DNA of 64,000 nucleotides from NCBI GenBank assembly GCA_945643635.1, contig CALZFC010000030.1:1136501-1200500 (forward strand), written 5' to 3'. Made by a program: the position numbers and the translations under genes. Of the stretch, positions 1 through 11,273 are shown piece after piece. Every line of letters begins with the position of its first letter. Within the stretch, counting starts at the first letter, position 1. The DNA comes from Allodiplogaster sudhausi. Its lineage: Eukaryota > Nematoda > Chromadorea > Rhabditida > Diplogasteridae. Under the pieces are notes generated by a model, which ran no database searches, was not told the origin of the DNA, and saw only the letters and a list, made by a program, of their open reading frames with translations.

Positions 1-276
1 CTAATAAAATTTCGTCAATGCTGAAAGGGATTGAACTACAGATTACCACTCTCCTAAACTAGCTTATTGCTATTTTTGAATATAATGTGCATATTGTAGT
101 GAGAAAATTGGTATGTATGTACATAATAAAATCGAGATTCTTGAATTATTGTATGCAAAGCTCCCAAGCAGCGATCATTTGATGAAAATGCCTGATAAAA
201 GGAGCCAAAACAGACAAACAGTCTGGGTTACGGCCTAACGCTTTGCTCATGTGTATTCTTTGATTCTTTGAAAGAT

Positions 277-568
277 CTCCTTTTTTCTCCTTTTGCAGAC
301 TAACAAAAAAAATCATAGATAAGCTCCTGGATCTAACTCAGCCCAGTTTCGGCTATTCGAACCGCTAGAATAAAACGGTACGCCTACAAATTGAAGACTA
401 TTAGTTTGGCTCCTTTTTTTAGTTATAGAACAGTGATATATAGCAGAAAAAACAATTATAGAAACATTCTTAATAAAGTTGCTAATTATTATCACATAAT
501 ATTTATGTTAAAATGATATCTTCAAAAACATGTAGGAAAGTGCTGACTTACAATGGCATGAATAAATG
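277..568. repeat. Left arm of an inverted repeat enclosing a 3.2 kb element
   Basis: The segment is the reverse complement, with small indels, of 3173-3456. Shared landmarks are a pyrimidine block ending TTTTGCAGACTAAC, the stretch TTGAAGACTA and the inner end TTACAATGGCATGAA. The enclosed DNA is a decayed gene interrupted by a LINE. A related block in minus orientation lies just outside the arm at 150-276 and recurs near 3110-3170 and 10200-10445. This could be a terminal inverted repeat of a DNA transposon or an old inverted duplication. I found no target-site duplication. Confidence 0.75.
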
Positions 569-936
569 TCGATTAATGAATAAAATTAGTCGATATTCAG
601 GACATAATATTCAGATCGACCAAGAACTGGGTCGATATGAACATCATATACGTAGAAAAATTATCGAGGTAAAATTATAGCGGTACTTCCGGACTTATTT
701 ATTGAGTACATTTCGATTGACCCAGACGGTCACTATACTCATGATGATTGCTCATTTTTTCTTTCATCGCTTACTTATTGTTAGCAAGATCGATGCGGCC
801 CATCTCTCACCGTCTTTGTAGTCTCTTTCTCTGACACACTATTTCGTTCTCTCCCTTGCATCCAGTCATCGACCGATCACTTCGAGGCTTCTCGCTCTCT
901 TTCTTTCTCTCTCTGCGAACACGTCGCTCTCTCCCC

Positions 937-968
<32 letters not shown>

Positions 969-1061
969 CCTTTTGCATTCTCTCTGCTCTGCACATCCCG
1001 TTCTGTCCCCCTTGCTCTCCTTTCTGTGGTTGATAGGCAGCTCCGTAGTACAGTCGTAGTC

Positions 1062-3131
1062 CTTCCTGTCTTTGACCACGTTCGTGACTATATGAAGAAC
1101 ATTCTGACGGAGGAAGCTCATCGAGTTGCTGCGTTGCACGGAGTCGCACACTTGATGATGACTCTCGAGTGCTACAAACTGACCTATCAATCGAATACAT
1201 AATATATGACATCCGAACAATGCGGCCAGTTTACAAGGACGCTCGCAAAGTATGTCAACTCACAATCAGACTTCAGCTCAGACTATTTTACTGCAGACTC
1301 TCTCGGCTCAACTCTGTCCCTGTGTCTCGCGAAGGGAGTCTCCAGTTACACCGGATGGATGACCGCCTTTAATATAATGGTGGACTACATTCTTGACGAG
1401 AGGGCAAGCAAGAACTACGTGAAGTACCAAATATACGACGACATTTCAACCCAAGTCCACTCTCTTGCAGAAAGATTTCCACCGTACTGCGCTGGTCTCT
1501 TCCAATACATGCTGAGCGGTCTCTTCCAATACATGCTGCAGGAGACAAGGACTTCGTTCGGATTTGGTCGGTTCTCAACCAAGTGTCACATTGGGCAAGT
1601 GTCCGTAGCGACTTCGCTGCCTGCCCGATGCCAACGAGATTGGGCACTCTCGTCAAGGCAGTGCTGGCTGGTGGCTTCGCTTTTAATAACACTTGTAACC
1701 GCTCGGTCTTTCGCAGATGATCTCAAAATATTCCACTCATTCCATCCTAGTAATTCCCCTCTTGTTCTACAACATGCAATAGACGCTGTTTCCACTTGGG
1801 CTGACAACTGGCAGCTACCTCTAGCCATGGATAAATGCTCTGTTTTACATCTCGGTAGGGCAAATCCCCTCACTACCTACTATCTCACCGGTCATCCTTT
1901 GTCTTCTGTCGACTCTGTTCGCGATCTAGGAATAATGATAGATTCTAAGCTTTCTTTCTCTTCCCATTGTTACAAAATTGCTTCATCTGCCCTCTCTAAA
2001 GCCTATGTTATTCTACGCTCCCTCCGCACAAGGAATAAGGATGTATTATTGTCAGCCTATACTAGATATATTAGGTCGATTCTGGAAAATTGTACAACCG
2101 TCTATTCTCCTTCTCTTCTTAAGGATATTCGTATTCTAGAAAAGTCCAAAATTATTTTACAAGAATAGTATTTCGTCGAAGTCTAGGAGATATGCTTCCG
2201 ATTCTCTTCCCCCTAGTGAGGAACGTAATCGCCTTTTACAAATTCCATCTCTTAAGTCGCGAAGAGACGATAATGACTTTACTTTAGCGCGCCGATTCAT
2301 CTTTGGTCATAGGAAGCTATGCAATCGTTCTCCGCATCATTTCCACTTTCGTAACTCTCGGACGCGTGGGCTCTCCTTCCAACTGGCCATTCCTACCACC
2401 CGCATCAAAGCCCGCTCCCAATCCTTCTTTATCCGTTCCGCGAAGTTATTTAATTCTATCGCCAAATCAATGTCTTTACCCCCCTCTCTTATCTCTTCTT
2501 ACCGTGCTGTTCCGCGATGATTTGCGTTTTATATCCTCCACATTTGTCGCATTCAGTATTAGACTATTCCATTTTATTCATTTTTTTAAATCTATTATTT
2601 CATCTTTACGCTAATTTCACAACCACGTGTCACTCCGGTGCCGTAAATAAAGTATAAGTATAAGTATATAAGTAACGTTCTCATGAATCCTGATATTGAT
2701 GACAAAAGATGCATCGACAAGGGGATCAAGTGTAACAAGCACGCATATTGCGTTGGGTTGGCTGAACTGAAGCTCATCTTCACTGACTCGACCGCCATCA
2801 AAGACAACGTTGGAGCGTTCTACAGACTGCCAGCGCTCTTCGAAGCTACCCAAAATTACAAATCGGAAGTGCCCACGGACTATCTCATCTCAATCCGAAC
2901 CGATCACTGGAGACACTCGTCAACGAAATCAACGAGGCCATGACGAAACTCCAATCTCTGGACACCGTGAAGTGGATCAATGAGAATCTCAATCAAAACA
3001 TCAGCGAACTTAAACCCCAAGCCACCGTTATCAACACGTACTTCAACGAGCTTGCTCCTCATAGTGCAGAAGAGATCAACCGCTACTTCCGTTCAGATAA
3101 AAATGAGATATTTCAAAGAATCCACATATGA
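1062..3131 (+). pseudogene. Decayed protein-coding gene interrupted by a LINE fragment
   Basis: A long plus-strand reading frame runs from about 1046 through ILTEEAHRVAALHGVAH, meets a single in-frame TAA at 1200, and continues through DYILDERASKNYVKYQIYDD. A direct duplication of 24 bp (GGTCTCTTCCAATACATGCT...) lies at 1495-1542. The frame then slips by one base and continues as WSVLNQVSHWASVRSDFAAC to about 1695. LINE sequence follows. The reading frame resumes near 2680 (KRCIDKGIKCNKHAYCVGLA), slips once more near 2890, and ends with LETLVNEINEAMTKLQSLDT...NEIFQRIHI and a stop at 3131. I recognise no family. The coding-like sequence on both sides of the insert implies one gene before the LINE landed. 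An in-frame stop, two frameshifts and the insertion make it a pseudogene. Confidence 0.6.
1700..2665 (+). mobile_element. 5'-truncated non-LTR retrotransposon (LINE) 3' end
   Basis: The translation contains the reverse-transcriptase catalytic box as FADDLKIF. It is followed by the usual downstream landmarks: QLPLAMDKCSVLHLG, then DLGIMIDSKLSFSSH, then a helical segment with AYTRYIRSILENC. After a frameshift near 2165 the C-terminal part continues with ARRFIFGHRKLCNRSPHHF and RSQSFFIRSAKLFNSIAKS, typical of CR1/jockey-like LINE termini. It ends in a TATAAGTATAAGTATATAAG tail. The insert has lost its N-terminal half (endonuclease and most of the RT fingers). A possible short duplication GTAAC borders it on both sides. 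It is inactive. Confidence 0.85.
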
Positions 3132-3172
3132 GGAAAGCGTTGGCCTGTAGCCTGTTTGTTTGTTTAATCAGA

Positions 3173-3456
3173 TTTGTTCATGCCATTGTAAGTCAGCACT
3201 TTCCTAAATGTTTTTGATGATTAATATAAATATTATGTGATAATAATTAGCAACTTTATTAAGAATGTTTCTATAATTGTTTTTTCTGCATTATATCACT
3301 GTTCTATAACTAAAAAAAGGAGAAAAACGAATAGTCTTCAATTTGTAGGCGTGCCGTTTTATTCGAGCGGTTCGGAATAGCCGAAACTGGGCTGAGTTAG
3401 ATCCAGGAGCATATCTATGATTTTTTTTTGTTAGTCTGCAAAAGGAGAAAAAAGTC
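3173..3456. repeat. Right arm of the 3.2 kb inverted-repeat element
   Basis: Reverse-complement partner of 277-568. The arms look roughly 85-90% alike by eye, with the main difference in the A/T runs. Similarity stops abruptly at AAAAGGAGAAAAAA (about 3456). Confidence 0.75.
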
Positions 3457-5341
3457 ACTTTGACATGTAAACATTTTTCTGTGTTTTCTGTGAATACAAT
3501 TCAATTCTCCTTCCAATCCATGACTTTTTTTCTGATTATATCTTTTAAAAAAATGAGTACCAAAATGAGTTTTGTATTTCTACAAGCGAGAGATCAGGGG
3601 GTATTTCACCGTTCCAGCGCCGAAGAATCTTCACGTGGGCGTTGGGCCGCAGATGTCGTCATTCCCAAAGATTTGAATTTCCTTCTTCAAGGTTGGATGG
3701 GCGTTCACCGTGAATGTCTTTTTTGAGCATTATGACAATCTTTAAAGAAGAAAAAAGAAGACAATTTTGGTTGAGACTGTCCCAATTATAGGTACTTTTA
3801 TGTACTAGTAGTTACCGAAATGACCGAAGCAATTGTTTGAGAAATGTTAATATTTTCTGGAATCAGAATTTTTTTCTACCGAATGCATACACCAATTTTA
3901 AAAATACATCAGATTTTTTGTCATGAATTTTCATGTGAAATTGGGTCCGTTTGGTTATTAATTGTTAAGGTGCAAACGTCGGCAGTGCAGTTCACGGTTT
4001 TTTGGCAAGTAGCCGAGAATTTTTCATCGGAATTTCCAAAACTGCAAGACTTACTTGTGCCTTTTGATTGAACTTTGAATAATAAAAAGATTCTATAAGA
4101 CAGAAGACACGTTGGACGGAACCAATTTGAAATGCCAATTCCATATGTTCTTGCAGAACTTCCCAAGGTTCACTAGAGTGCATTTCGCAGCACAAACAAT
4201 CCTACTCACTTTCGGCAGAGGAATACTACTTTCGTGCAAAGAAGGTGCATGTGAATCATTTACGTCATATTCCTAATTATACAAATGGAAATATAGCAAA
4301 CCCGTCTGAAGTTAAAACATCTGTTCAGACATGTAGTCGTATATACATACTTCTTTAGAAAAGAAATTTACAGAGCATTCAAACAACTGTTTATTGGAAC
4401 CGACTTTATTAGAGTGCTTTAAAGGACTACTCTGAATACTCTGAAAGGTCTAGCTTCGAGTTAGCGTTATCTACGTTTTTATTTTGCATGAAACATGTAT
4501 GCACTTATATCGCCTGTCTTCCGGCCTTTTTAGTTGATCGCCTAAGCCTTTTTAGTTTTGCGTGCAATTATTAGCCAAACAAAGTTTGAAAAAGGTAGAT
4601 CCAATTTTGTAGGACATTTTTTTACCTGTTCTTTTTCCGTTGATTGCATAAATGTGTATCTTCAAGGCCACTGGTATTCATTCGAGGTTTTCTTTTCGCA
4701 GTTTATCATCGTATTTATGAAAAGACTAAATACCGACTAATTCATAATTCACAGAAAATGGAAGTGGAGGAGGGGGGGGGGGTGCGGTATTATCTTTCTC
4801 TGCCATTCAGAATATGACAAGATTGTGTGGGTGAACATCGTTGAATGCTCCATCCTTTATTGTTCCAAGGCGAGATGCATCCATGAGCAAAGTTTAAAAG
4901 ATTGTTCGCATTTTCAAATTTAGGTGCAAATACTCCTTTAACCATTTAGAGGCGTTTCACTTCTCTTCTGAATCGTGAATTTCAGTTTTAACGTACTTGG
5001 CAATACAAACATACTTGATTCTCACGTTTGAAGAATAACCTTGAGATAGGGTAGATTTTATTTTGTCTCCACATTCAATTCGCTCTGGTTGTTTTATTTT
5101 CATAAGTGCTGAATAGTTAGGTATGTAAAAACATATGTATGTATATCATATATCATGACATATCTATGTACATACACATGTATGTATGTATTGTGATTGT
5201 ACTCTCGCTTCTCTTCAGCGCTAATGAAGGTTTTTTTGCATGTTAAGGAAGTGGAAATATTTCTTATCTTTACATAGGAGAGAGAGAGAGATCGAATGAG
5301 TGTTAGGGAAGGCAAGCTCATTGTTATTAATTTGAGAAAAG
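3457..5341. other. Intergenic stretch with a dispersed repeat copy
   Basis: I see no convincing gene. A copy of a dispersed ~270 bp repeat lies at 3805-4075. A run of G lies at about 4771-4781. TATGTACATACATGTATG-type microsatellite lies near 5105-5190. The last ~200 bp should contain the promoter of the srd-like gene, but I see no clear TATA box. Confidence 0.5.
3805..4075 (+). repeat. Dispersed repeat, inverted partner of 8540-8775
   Basis: Read in reverse complement, this matches 8540-8775 closely. Landmarks are TCTGGAATCAGAATTTTTTT, TACCGAATGCATACA, TTTTTTGTCATGAATTTTCA and TTTTTTGGCAAGTAGCCGAG. The pair flanks the srd-like gene in opposite orientations. The copy at 8540-8775 is embedded in the right arm of the SINE foldback and absent from its left arm, so it looks like an insertion there or a deletion from the other arm. 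Confidence 0.8.
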
Positions 5342-7370
5342 ATGCTCTCGCCGTCGGATATTCTCTTCATGAGCCTGAGCGGCCTTCTGAACTCTTTTGG
5401 CGTCTTCCTCAACGGCCTTCTCCTGGTGGCCATTCTCACTCGGACTCCCAGCTCCTTCCAATCCTACTCAGTCATTCTCGCACTCATGACCATGACGGAT
5501 GCATCCGCAAACATTATGTCGCTGGTTGTTATGCAGAGGTTAGTGGGAGAGAGAGAGTGTGAGTGTGACGAGAGAGACCGAGAGACAGAGAGAGAAAGAG
5601 ATAGAGAGAGACAAGAGAGAATGAGAGAGAGAGAGAAAAGTGAGAGAATGAGAGACAGAGTGAAACGATAGAGAGAGAGATGAAAGTTGTTAGTTAAGAC
5701 TATGCATTGCCAGAATCATCCCCTTCTCTCCAGCCCTGTGCTACATCTCTCACGGACCCTGCTCCTTGGTGTCCTCTTCCATCTGCTACTATTCCTACTG
5801 CATCATGCTCCACTTCTTCCTTCATTCGCTCATGCTTATCGTAGTCTCATTCATTTATCGGTAATTGTTATTTTATAAAAAATATCTTTTAACGATTTAA
5901 TTGTGATGTCAGCTACTACATCCTGGTTCGGCCGGCGCCGCGGCCTCTGAAGGTGCTCGCCGTCTGTATTGTCGTCTACCTTCCGGCCTTCTTCCAAATG
6001 GTCGGATTTCCCATCATAATATGAAATTGTTATCTGATAATTTCATGCCAAGTTGAGCAATATATTTTACTGATAGGTGAGCTTCTTCTTTGCACACAAC
6101 GATGAGAAGGAAGTGAGGGCGACACTTCAAGCACTCATTCCAGATTATGATCTCTCTCATGCGACAGTCAGTGGTTAGTGGGAGAAGGTCAGAGGGAGTG
6201 AGAGAGAACAGACAGAGTAAAAGAGACAGGGTAAGAGAGATGGGAGTGAAAGAGAGAAGCGACAGGTGGAAAAAGCATTTCCTAACAATCAGGCCACACC
6301 TCGATGTCTCAGCCGCTGGCGGCCTTCACAATTGGCTTCGCGACTCTTGTCCCGTATCCGGAATACGCAGTCATTCTCGTCATGAGAAGAAAGGTCTACC
6401 CAAAGACAGAACTTAAAGACAGAATATTAAGTAAAGTTGGAAAGAAAGAGAGATCGAAAGAGAGAAATAGTAAAAAGAGAGAGAAAAGAGGGAAAAGAGA
6501 AAGAGAGAGAGAGAGACAGAGAGCGAAAAAGGGGAGAGTGAGATATATGTAGAGAGAGAAAGAGGGAAAAGAAATAACCAACAACAGAATGAGCTTGGTA
6601 ACTGGGGAAAGTTGTGAAAGACGCAGTCTTGAGGTGCTGGCCAAGCTGGACGAGCTCTCTTCTCGGATGAGTGCGAAGACGCGCGCGACGCATTTCCAAC
6701 TCATAAAAGTTCATTATTCCATTCTTCTCATTCTTTTGAGATACATTTGCTCATTTGTAAATTTGAATGAGCACACACTTCCTTAATTAGTCCTTTCCAT
6801 TTTTTCTGCCTGATTTCCTCTTATCATATCTCAACATTGATAGTCGAATTGACGATGAATGAAAGGAAGAAGAGCAGAGAGCAAAGAGATGGCTGATATC
6901 ACTGCGAGTCATTTTTGTCGAATTGTAAGAGGCACTGTCCAGGCCCTGACCTTCCACGCCATCGTACCCTCCATCTTCGTTGCCTCCATCATCTCCTTCG
7001 CTCTCATGTTCTTCGGCGTCGTGCACAACGATTTTCTTGAAAATTTTGTTTTTGCGGTACTTCTATTACATGCTCCACAGACTTGTCATTCAATAACAAC
7101 TCAATATTTGAGAACCTCGATGTAATGCCGACGGTGAATCCGATGATCACCATCTACTTCGTCACTCCGTATCGGCGGTCTGCTTTTTAATGTCGAACTA
7201 GCTGAACACGAGATATGAGAGACTTTGCGTGTGTCTGCAGCTTCTTCCTCGACACGTTCCTCCGCGGTGCTTCTTCTGCAGCTGGCGCTGCGCCCTCCGC
7301 CGAGAACCGCAGCCAGGCCGAAGCCAGCCGCTCGTGGAACACGGCGAGGACAAGCAGCAGTCGGATATGA
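5342..7370 (+). CDS. Serpentine chemoreceptor, Srd class, 342 residues
   Basis: Seven-transmembrane nematode chemosensory GPCR, expected in sensory-neuron cilia membranes. Nine exons join in frame: 5342-5538, 5699-5860, 5913-6000, 6077-6173, 6293-6393, 6634-6708, 6943-7056, 7113-7177, 7241-7370. Visible signatures: TM1 with GLLNSFGVFLNGLLLVAIL, then RTPSSFQSYSVILALM; the GPCSLVSSSICYYSYCIMLH segment; HSLMLIVVSFIYRYYIL with the R-Y-Y core; the loop DEKEVRATLQALIPDYDLSH; MSAKTRATHFQLIKALTFHA before TM6; and NPMITIYFVTPYRR at the end of TM7. The Srd assignment rests on the RYYILVRPAPRP and LIPDYDLS-type motifs; Str is the alternative. The length fits the class. Introns carry (GA)n runs just after their donors. 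No stop or frameshift was seen, so it may be functional. Confidence 0.85.
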
Positions 7371-7478
7371 GAAAGAGCAAACAATTCCGAGGACAATGTT
7401 CGGTTCAATTAGCTGCGTAATATGTTCATCATTATATACATATGTACATATATGTACCTCTGTCATGGTTCACACAGA
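7371..7478. other. Short 3' flank of the srd-like gene
   Basis: A TATACATATGTACATATATG-like microsatellite at 7430-7460 lies between the receptor stop and the foldback. No polyadenylation signal stands out. Confidence 0.3.
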
Positions 7479-8841
7479 ACCGCTCAGCATTATGGGGTCA
7501 CAAATGCATTGAATATATTAAATATATTCTTAAGAATCTCTCGCACCGTGACAGAGGCAAACTGCAAGACTGCAGCAAAACTTTTGCTCCGGTTAGGGTT
7601 CGAATCTGTGAGATTCAAACCAAAATCGAGCGCTCAAGCCAATGCGCCACACAGATAACTTCTTGACATCCAAACCAGACGTTGACATTATCCATCCTGA
7701 TACTTGTTTCTCTCCCTCTCCCTCTCTCTCTCTCTCACTTTCTCACCATCTGTCTCTCTCCACTAAATCTCTCCCTCAATCCTCTCTTTATCAGTGAAAT
7801 GAAGAATCCCACACTTTGAACTCCACACTGACTTTCATTCCCAATACTTCTCCTAGGCTATCCAAAACCTTTGCACCGGTTGGGCTTTGAACCGGCGATA
7901 CTCAAAATGTCAACCAAGAGGGCAACCTACAGCCCACGAACGACGTCTTTTTTCTATCGTTGCCTTTGCTTTGAGTGATCCCTTACTTTGGGCTCTAATT
8001 TTCACACTCGTTACTCTTTCTCTTGGCAAAACATTTGCACCGGTTGGGAGAGAGGAGAGCAGACACAGAGATGGAGAGAAATGGAGATTCATTGCGAGAA
8101 AAAGATATAGAGATAAAGGGAGATTCATAGAGAGAAGGGAGATAGATAGAAAGAGAGATTCATAGAGAGAAAGAGAGCTCTTGCTTGACATTTTGAGTGT
8201 CGCCGGTTCAAACCCCAACCGGTGCAAAGGTTTTGCCTGGCCTATGAAAAAAGTGTTGGGAATGAAAGTCAGTGAGGATTTCAAAGTGTGGGATTGTTCA
8301 TATCACTGATAAAGAGAGGATTGAGGGAGAGTTTTAGTTGAGAGAGATGCTGAGAAAGTGAGAGAGAGAGGGAGAAAGAGAGTGAGCGAGGGAGAGGGAG
8401 AGAAACAAGTATCAGGATGGATAATGTCAACGTCTGGCTTGGGCGTCAAGAAATTATTGTGTGGCGCATTGGCTTGCACACTCGATTTTGGTTTGAATGT
8501 CACAGGTTCGAACCCTAACCGGATCAAAAGTTTTGTTGCAATCTTGCAGTTTTGGAAATTCCGAAGCAAAATTCTCGGCTACTTGCCAAAAAAATCGTAA
8601 ACTGACGTTTCCACCTTAACAATTATGAACCAAATGCACTCAATTTCACAAGAACATTCATGACAAAAAATCTGATGTATTTTGAAAATTGTTTGTTGTA
8701 TGCATTCGGTAGAGAAAAAAATTCTGATTCCAGAAAACATAAACATTACTCGAACAATTGCCTCTACTAGTCACAGTGCGAGAGAATCTTAAGAATATAT
8801 TAAATATATTCAATGCATTTGTGACCCCATAATGCTGAGCG
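7479..8841. mobile_element. Large foldback built from tRNA-like SINE modules
   Basis: Left arm 7479-7910 and right arm ~8190-8841 are reverse complements around a GA-rich spacer of ~280 bp. The right arm, plus strand, reads like a pol III promoter: TGGCGCATTGGC (A-box-like, 8462-8473) and GGTTCGAACCC (B-box, 8505-8515), about 31 bp apart, as in tRNA-derived SINE heads. A second B-box-like block, GGTTCAAACCCC, lies near 8206. The left arm carries the same elements on the minus strand. The right arm holds ~230 bp more than the left, the repeat that also occurs at 3805-4075. Two opposed SINE copies, or one foldback element, would fit. The tRNA-like parts do not make a full cloverleaf that I can see. 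Confidence 0.7.
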
Positions 8842-10199
8842 GTACTGTACTTCACAACAGTGTACCAACAGTGTATACATTCATACATGCGAATTTACAC
8901 ACACGGTAATGCCATTGTATGTAGTTAGATAGAAAAATAATATAATCTTAACTAAATGGAGCATGCGAGTTGATGCCCTCGGCCTAACATCTCTTCCTAA
9001 TACACCTTCTTTAGATACATTATTCATTAATGCAAATTGTTACCGGGACAGTCACGAAACGACGAGGTGTTGCAATTTGTCCATTCTAAATCGTGGAATT
9101 CCATTTCGAGTGAGTCCTTATTAGAATCAACACAGAAGTAACCGCAGTACAGTTTAAGAATGTTGATGCACTGCTGGTGCTCGCACGCCTAAAATGAATG
9201 TTGAGTTTCCACGGCCTTTACATGCATACCACACAAGTAACTTGTCTACAACTAAATTATCTTATTATACAATCCCGCGTACTTACCTTAGAGTCGATGG
9301 AAGGCCATGCCGCTCCTTCAAGTTCAATGATTAATGAAAAGCATTCTCATGAAATTAAGTGCAATGTGATCCACATTCCATTTACCTGTACAGTTCAAGT
9401 TCTCGATGTATGTACAATGCGAGAAGAAGAAAGTTGCTGAAGAGGGCTCTATGTACGAGAGCAGTCCAGGTAAGGGCAGGGAAAGCGATGCGAATGAAGA
9501 CCGACCTGGCCCATGAATGAGAAAGAGTGAATAGAGAGAGAGAGTGACAGAGAGTGACAGAGAGTCAATATGCTAGTGGAAAAGTCCATGTGGACCTGCC
9601 AAAGCTGCAAAACTTGCAGCCACTAACTAGAGTGTTTTTCAGAATCCATGGCAACTTTGTGTGAGCGCTGAAAATAATTGGAACTAGACTAAACCCTGAA
9701 CGGAAAGTGGGAGCATTTAAGAGACTTGGGAATTTAAAATTTTTACACATCGTAGTTGTCCTATATCAAGCATTTTTGAATGGTGACTGTAGAGAATCAT
9801 TGGGCGGTTTTTGTACTCTTTGGAACAAGATTTCTTACTTCTAGCTATCCATAAGTTCTATTGGGCATAGTGATAAACAATTTGCATTGGCCTCAGTAGA
9901 TCCTTCGATTTGAACACATGTTCAGAACTTAAAAAAGGGAAGATTTTATCCGATCAACCTAACATTACCAACGATCTTCCTATATCAGAAAGTAAGTATC
10001 AGTAAATTATATTCAAGTTTTTGAACGAAGCCTTGAATGTTCCATTTTAGCTCATAGTTACTTTACAGAGTCCCTCCTTACGCTCCATATACCAAGTTAA
10101 CGGATATTTTTTTGAGGCATCCTCTCTCGTTGTCTGCAAAAGTTTCGAATGCCGTTCATCGGCAACATTAAAAGAATTCAAAAGAATCGTCTGCAATTT
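8842..10199. other. Intergenic stretch, nothing recognised
   Basis: No supported gene. Contents are scattered GA microsatellites (9530-9565) and short open frames with no coding character. Region 9565-9760 has a slightly longer minus-strand open frame without a recognisable family. Confidence 0.4.
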
Positions 10200-10445
10200 C
10201 CTTTCATTCGAGCTGTTTGTAACAGCCGCAACTGGGCCTAGTGAGATCCAGGAGATCATCCTTTCATTCGAGCTGTTTGTAACAGTATCATTGTATTTTG
10301 CTAGTCTGCAAAAGGAGAGAAAAAGAGATCTTCCAAAGAATCCACATGAGCAAAGCGCTATGCTGTAGCCTAGCAGAGTGTTTGTCTGCTTTTGGCTCCT
10401 TTCACCAGACATTTTCATCAAACGATCGTTGCTCTCGGGTCTTTT
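10200..10445 (+). repeat. Solo copy of the repeat seen at both ends of the 0-3.5 kb element
   Basis: Shared landmarks are TTTTGCTAGTCTGCAAAAGG, AAGAATCCACATGAGCAAAG, TGTTTGTCTGCTTTTGGCTC and CATTTTCATCAAACGATCGT. These also occur in reverse complement at 165-345 and partly at 3110-3170. Within this copy a 27-bp unit (TTTCATTCGAGCTGTTTGTA plus ACAG) is duplicated at 10202-10226 and 10262-10286. Confidence 0.7.
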
Positions 10446-10981
10446 TTGTTTCTGCTGTTCAAATCTAAATTACTAGTGTCCATCATTCAGAGCCATTTTC
10501 CATGCTCACTTATGAACTGTACATTGCAATAGTTGTTTGTTAAGCATTCTAGTTAGCTTCATTTTGTATGAGATTAACAAAATTTTTTATCTCGTTAAAA
10601 TAAATATATTACTTCGAAAAGTGCAATGATCCGCAATAAATGCATTTGATTAAAAAAAAGATAAATTGCAAAGTTCCACTTTCTGTCTTGCGCCCTCATA
10701 TTTGTCGAGAGGACACACAAATGAGCCGGAAAAGGGGACACATGACAGGATTATGTAAAAATAAACTTTTTTCTACCAAATGGAAATATTAGGAAAATAG
10801 TGCAAAAAATATGACAGCAGCTGAAAATGATACGACCAGGATTTGCGAGAGATCACGCAACTCTTTCATAATCGATAGAATAAGGCAAGAGATGGTGCAA
10901 AGGCAGCAAAAGTCAATGAAAGAAGCCGGCTGCAGATGACTTTGGCTCCTTGTTGCCTGGCAAAAATTTTCTAGCCTCACG

Positions 10982-11022
<41 letters not shown>

Positions 11023-11273
11023 CTTTCTATCCCTCCTTCTTTCTCGATCTCTCCTTTTTCATTCTATTGTTTGTTAGTTACACTCTTTGCACCATAACAA
11101 TTTTTCTATTGGATCGTCTAGCCTCAGTTTTTCTCTCCTCTCTCACCGTCTCTAATCTCTCATCTCTCATCTCTCACTCTCTCTCTCTCTCTCGTCCAGC
11201 CAAAGCGCCCTTTCAACTTTCCGACCTCAGTGCTAAGTGTCCTTTCTGCTCCACCACGACAGCTCGGGCCTGA

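Noticed and set aside
8455..8530. A tRNA gene
   Set aside because: A and B boxes are present, but I cannot form acceptor and anticodon stems. The sequence recurs inverted in the other arm, so a SINE head is the better reading.
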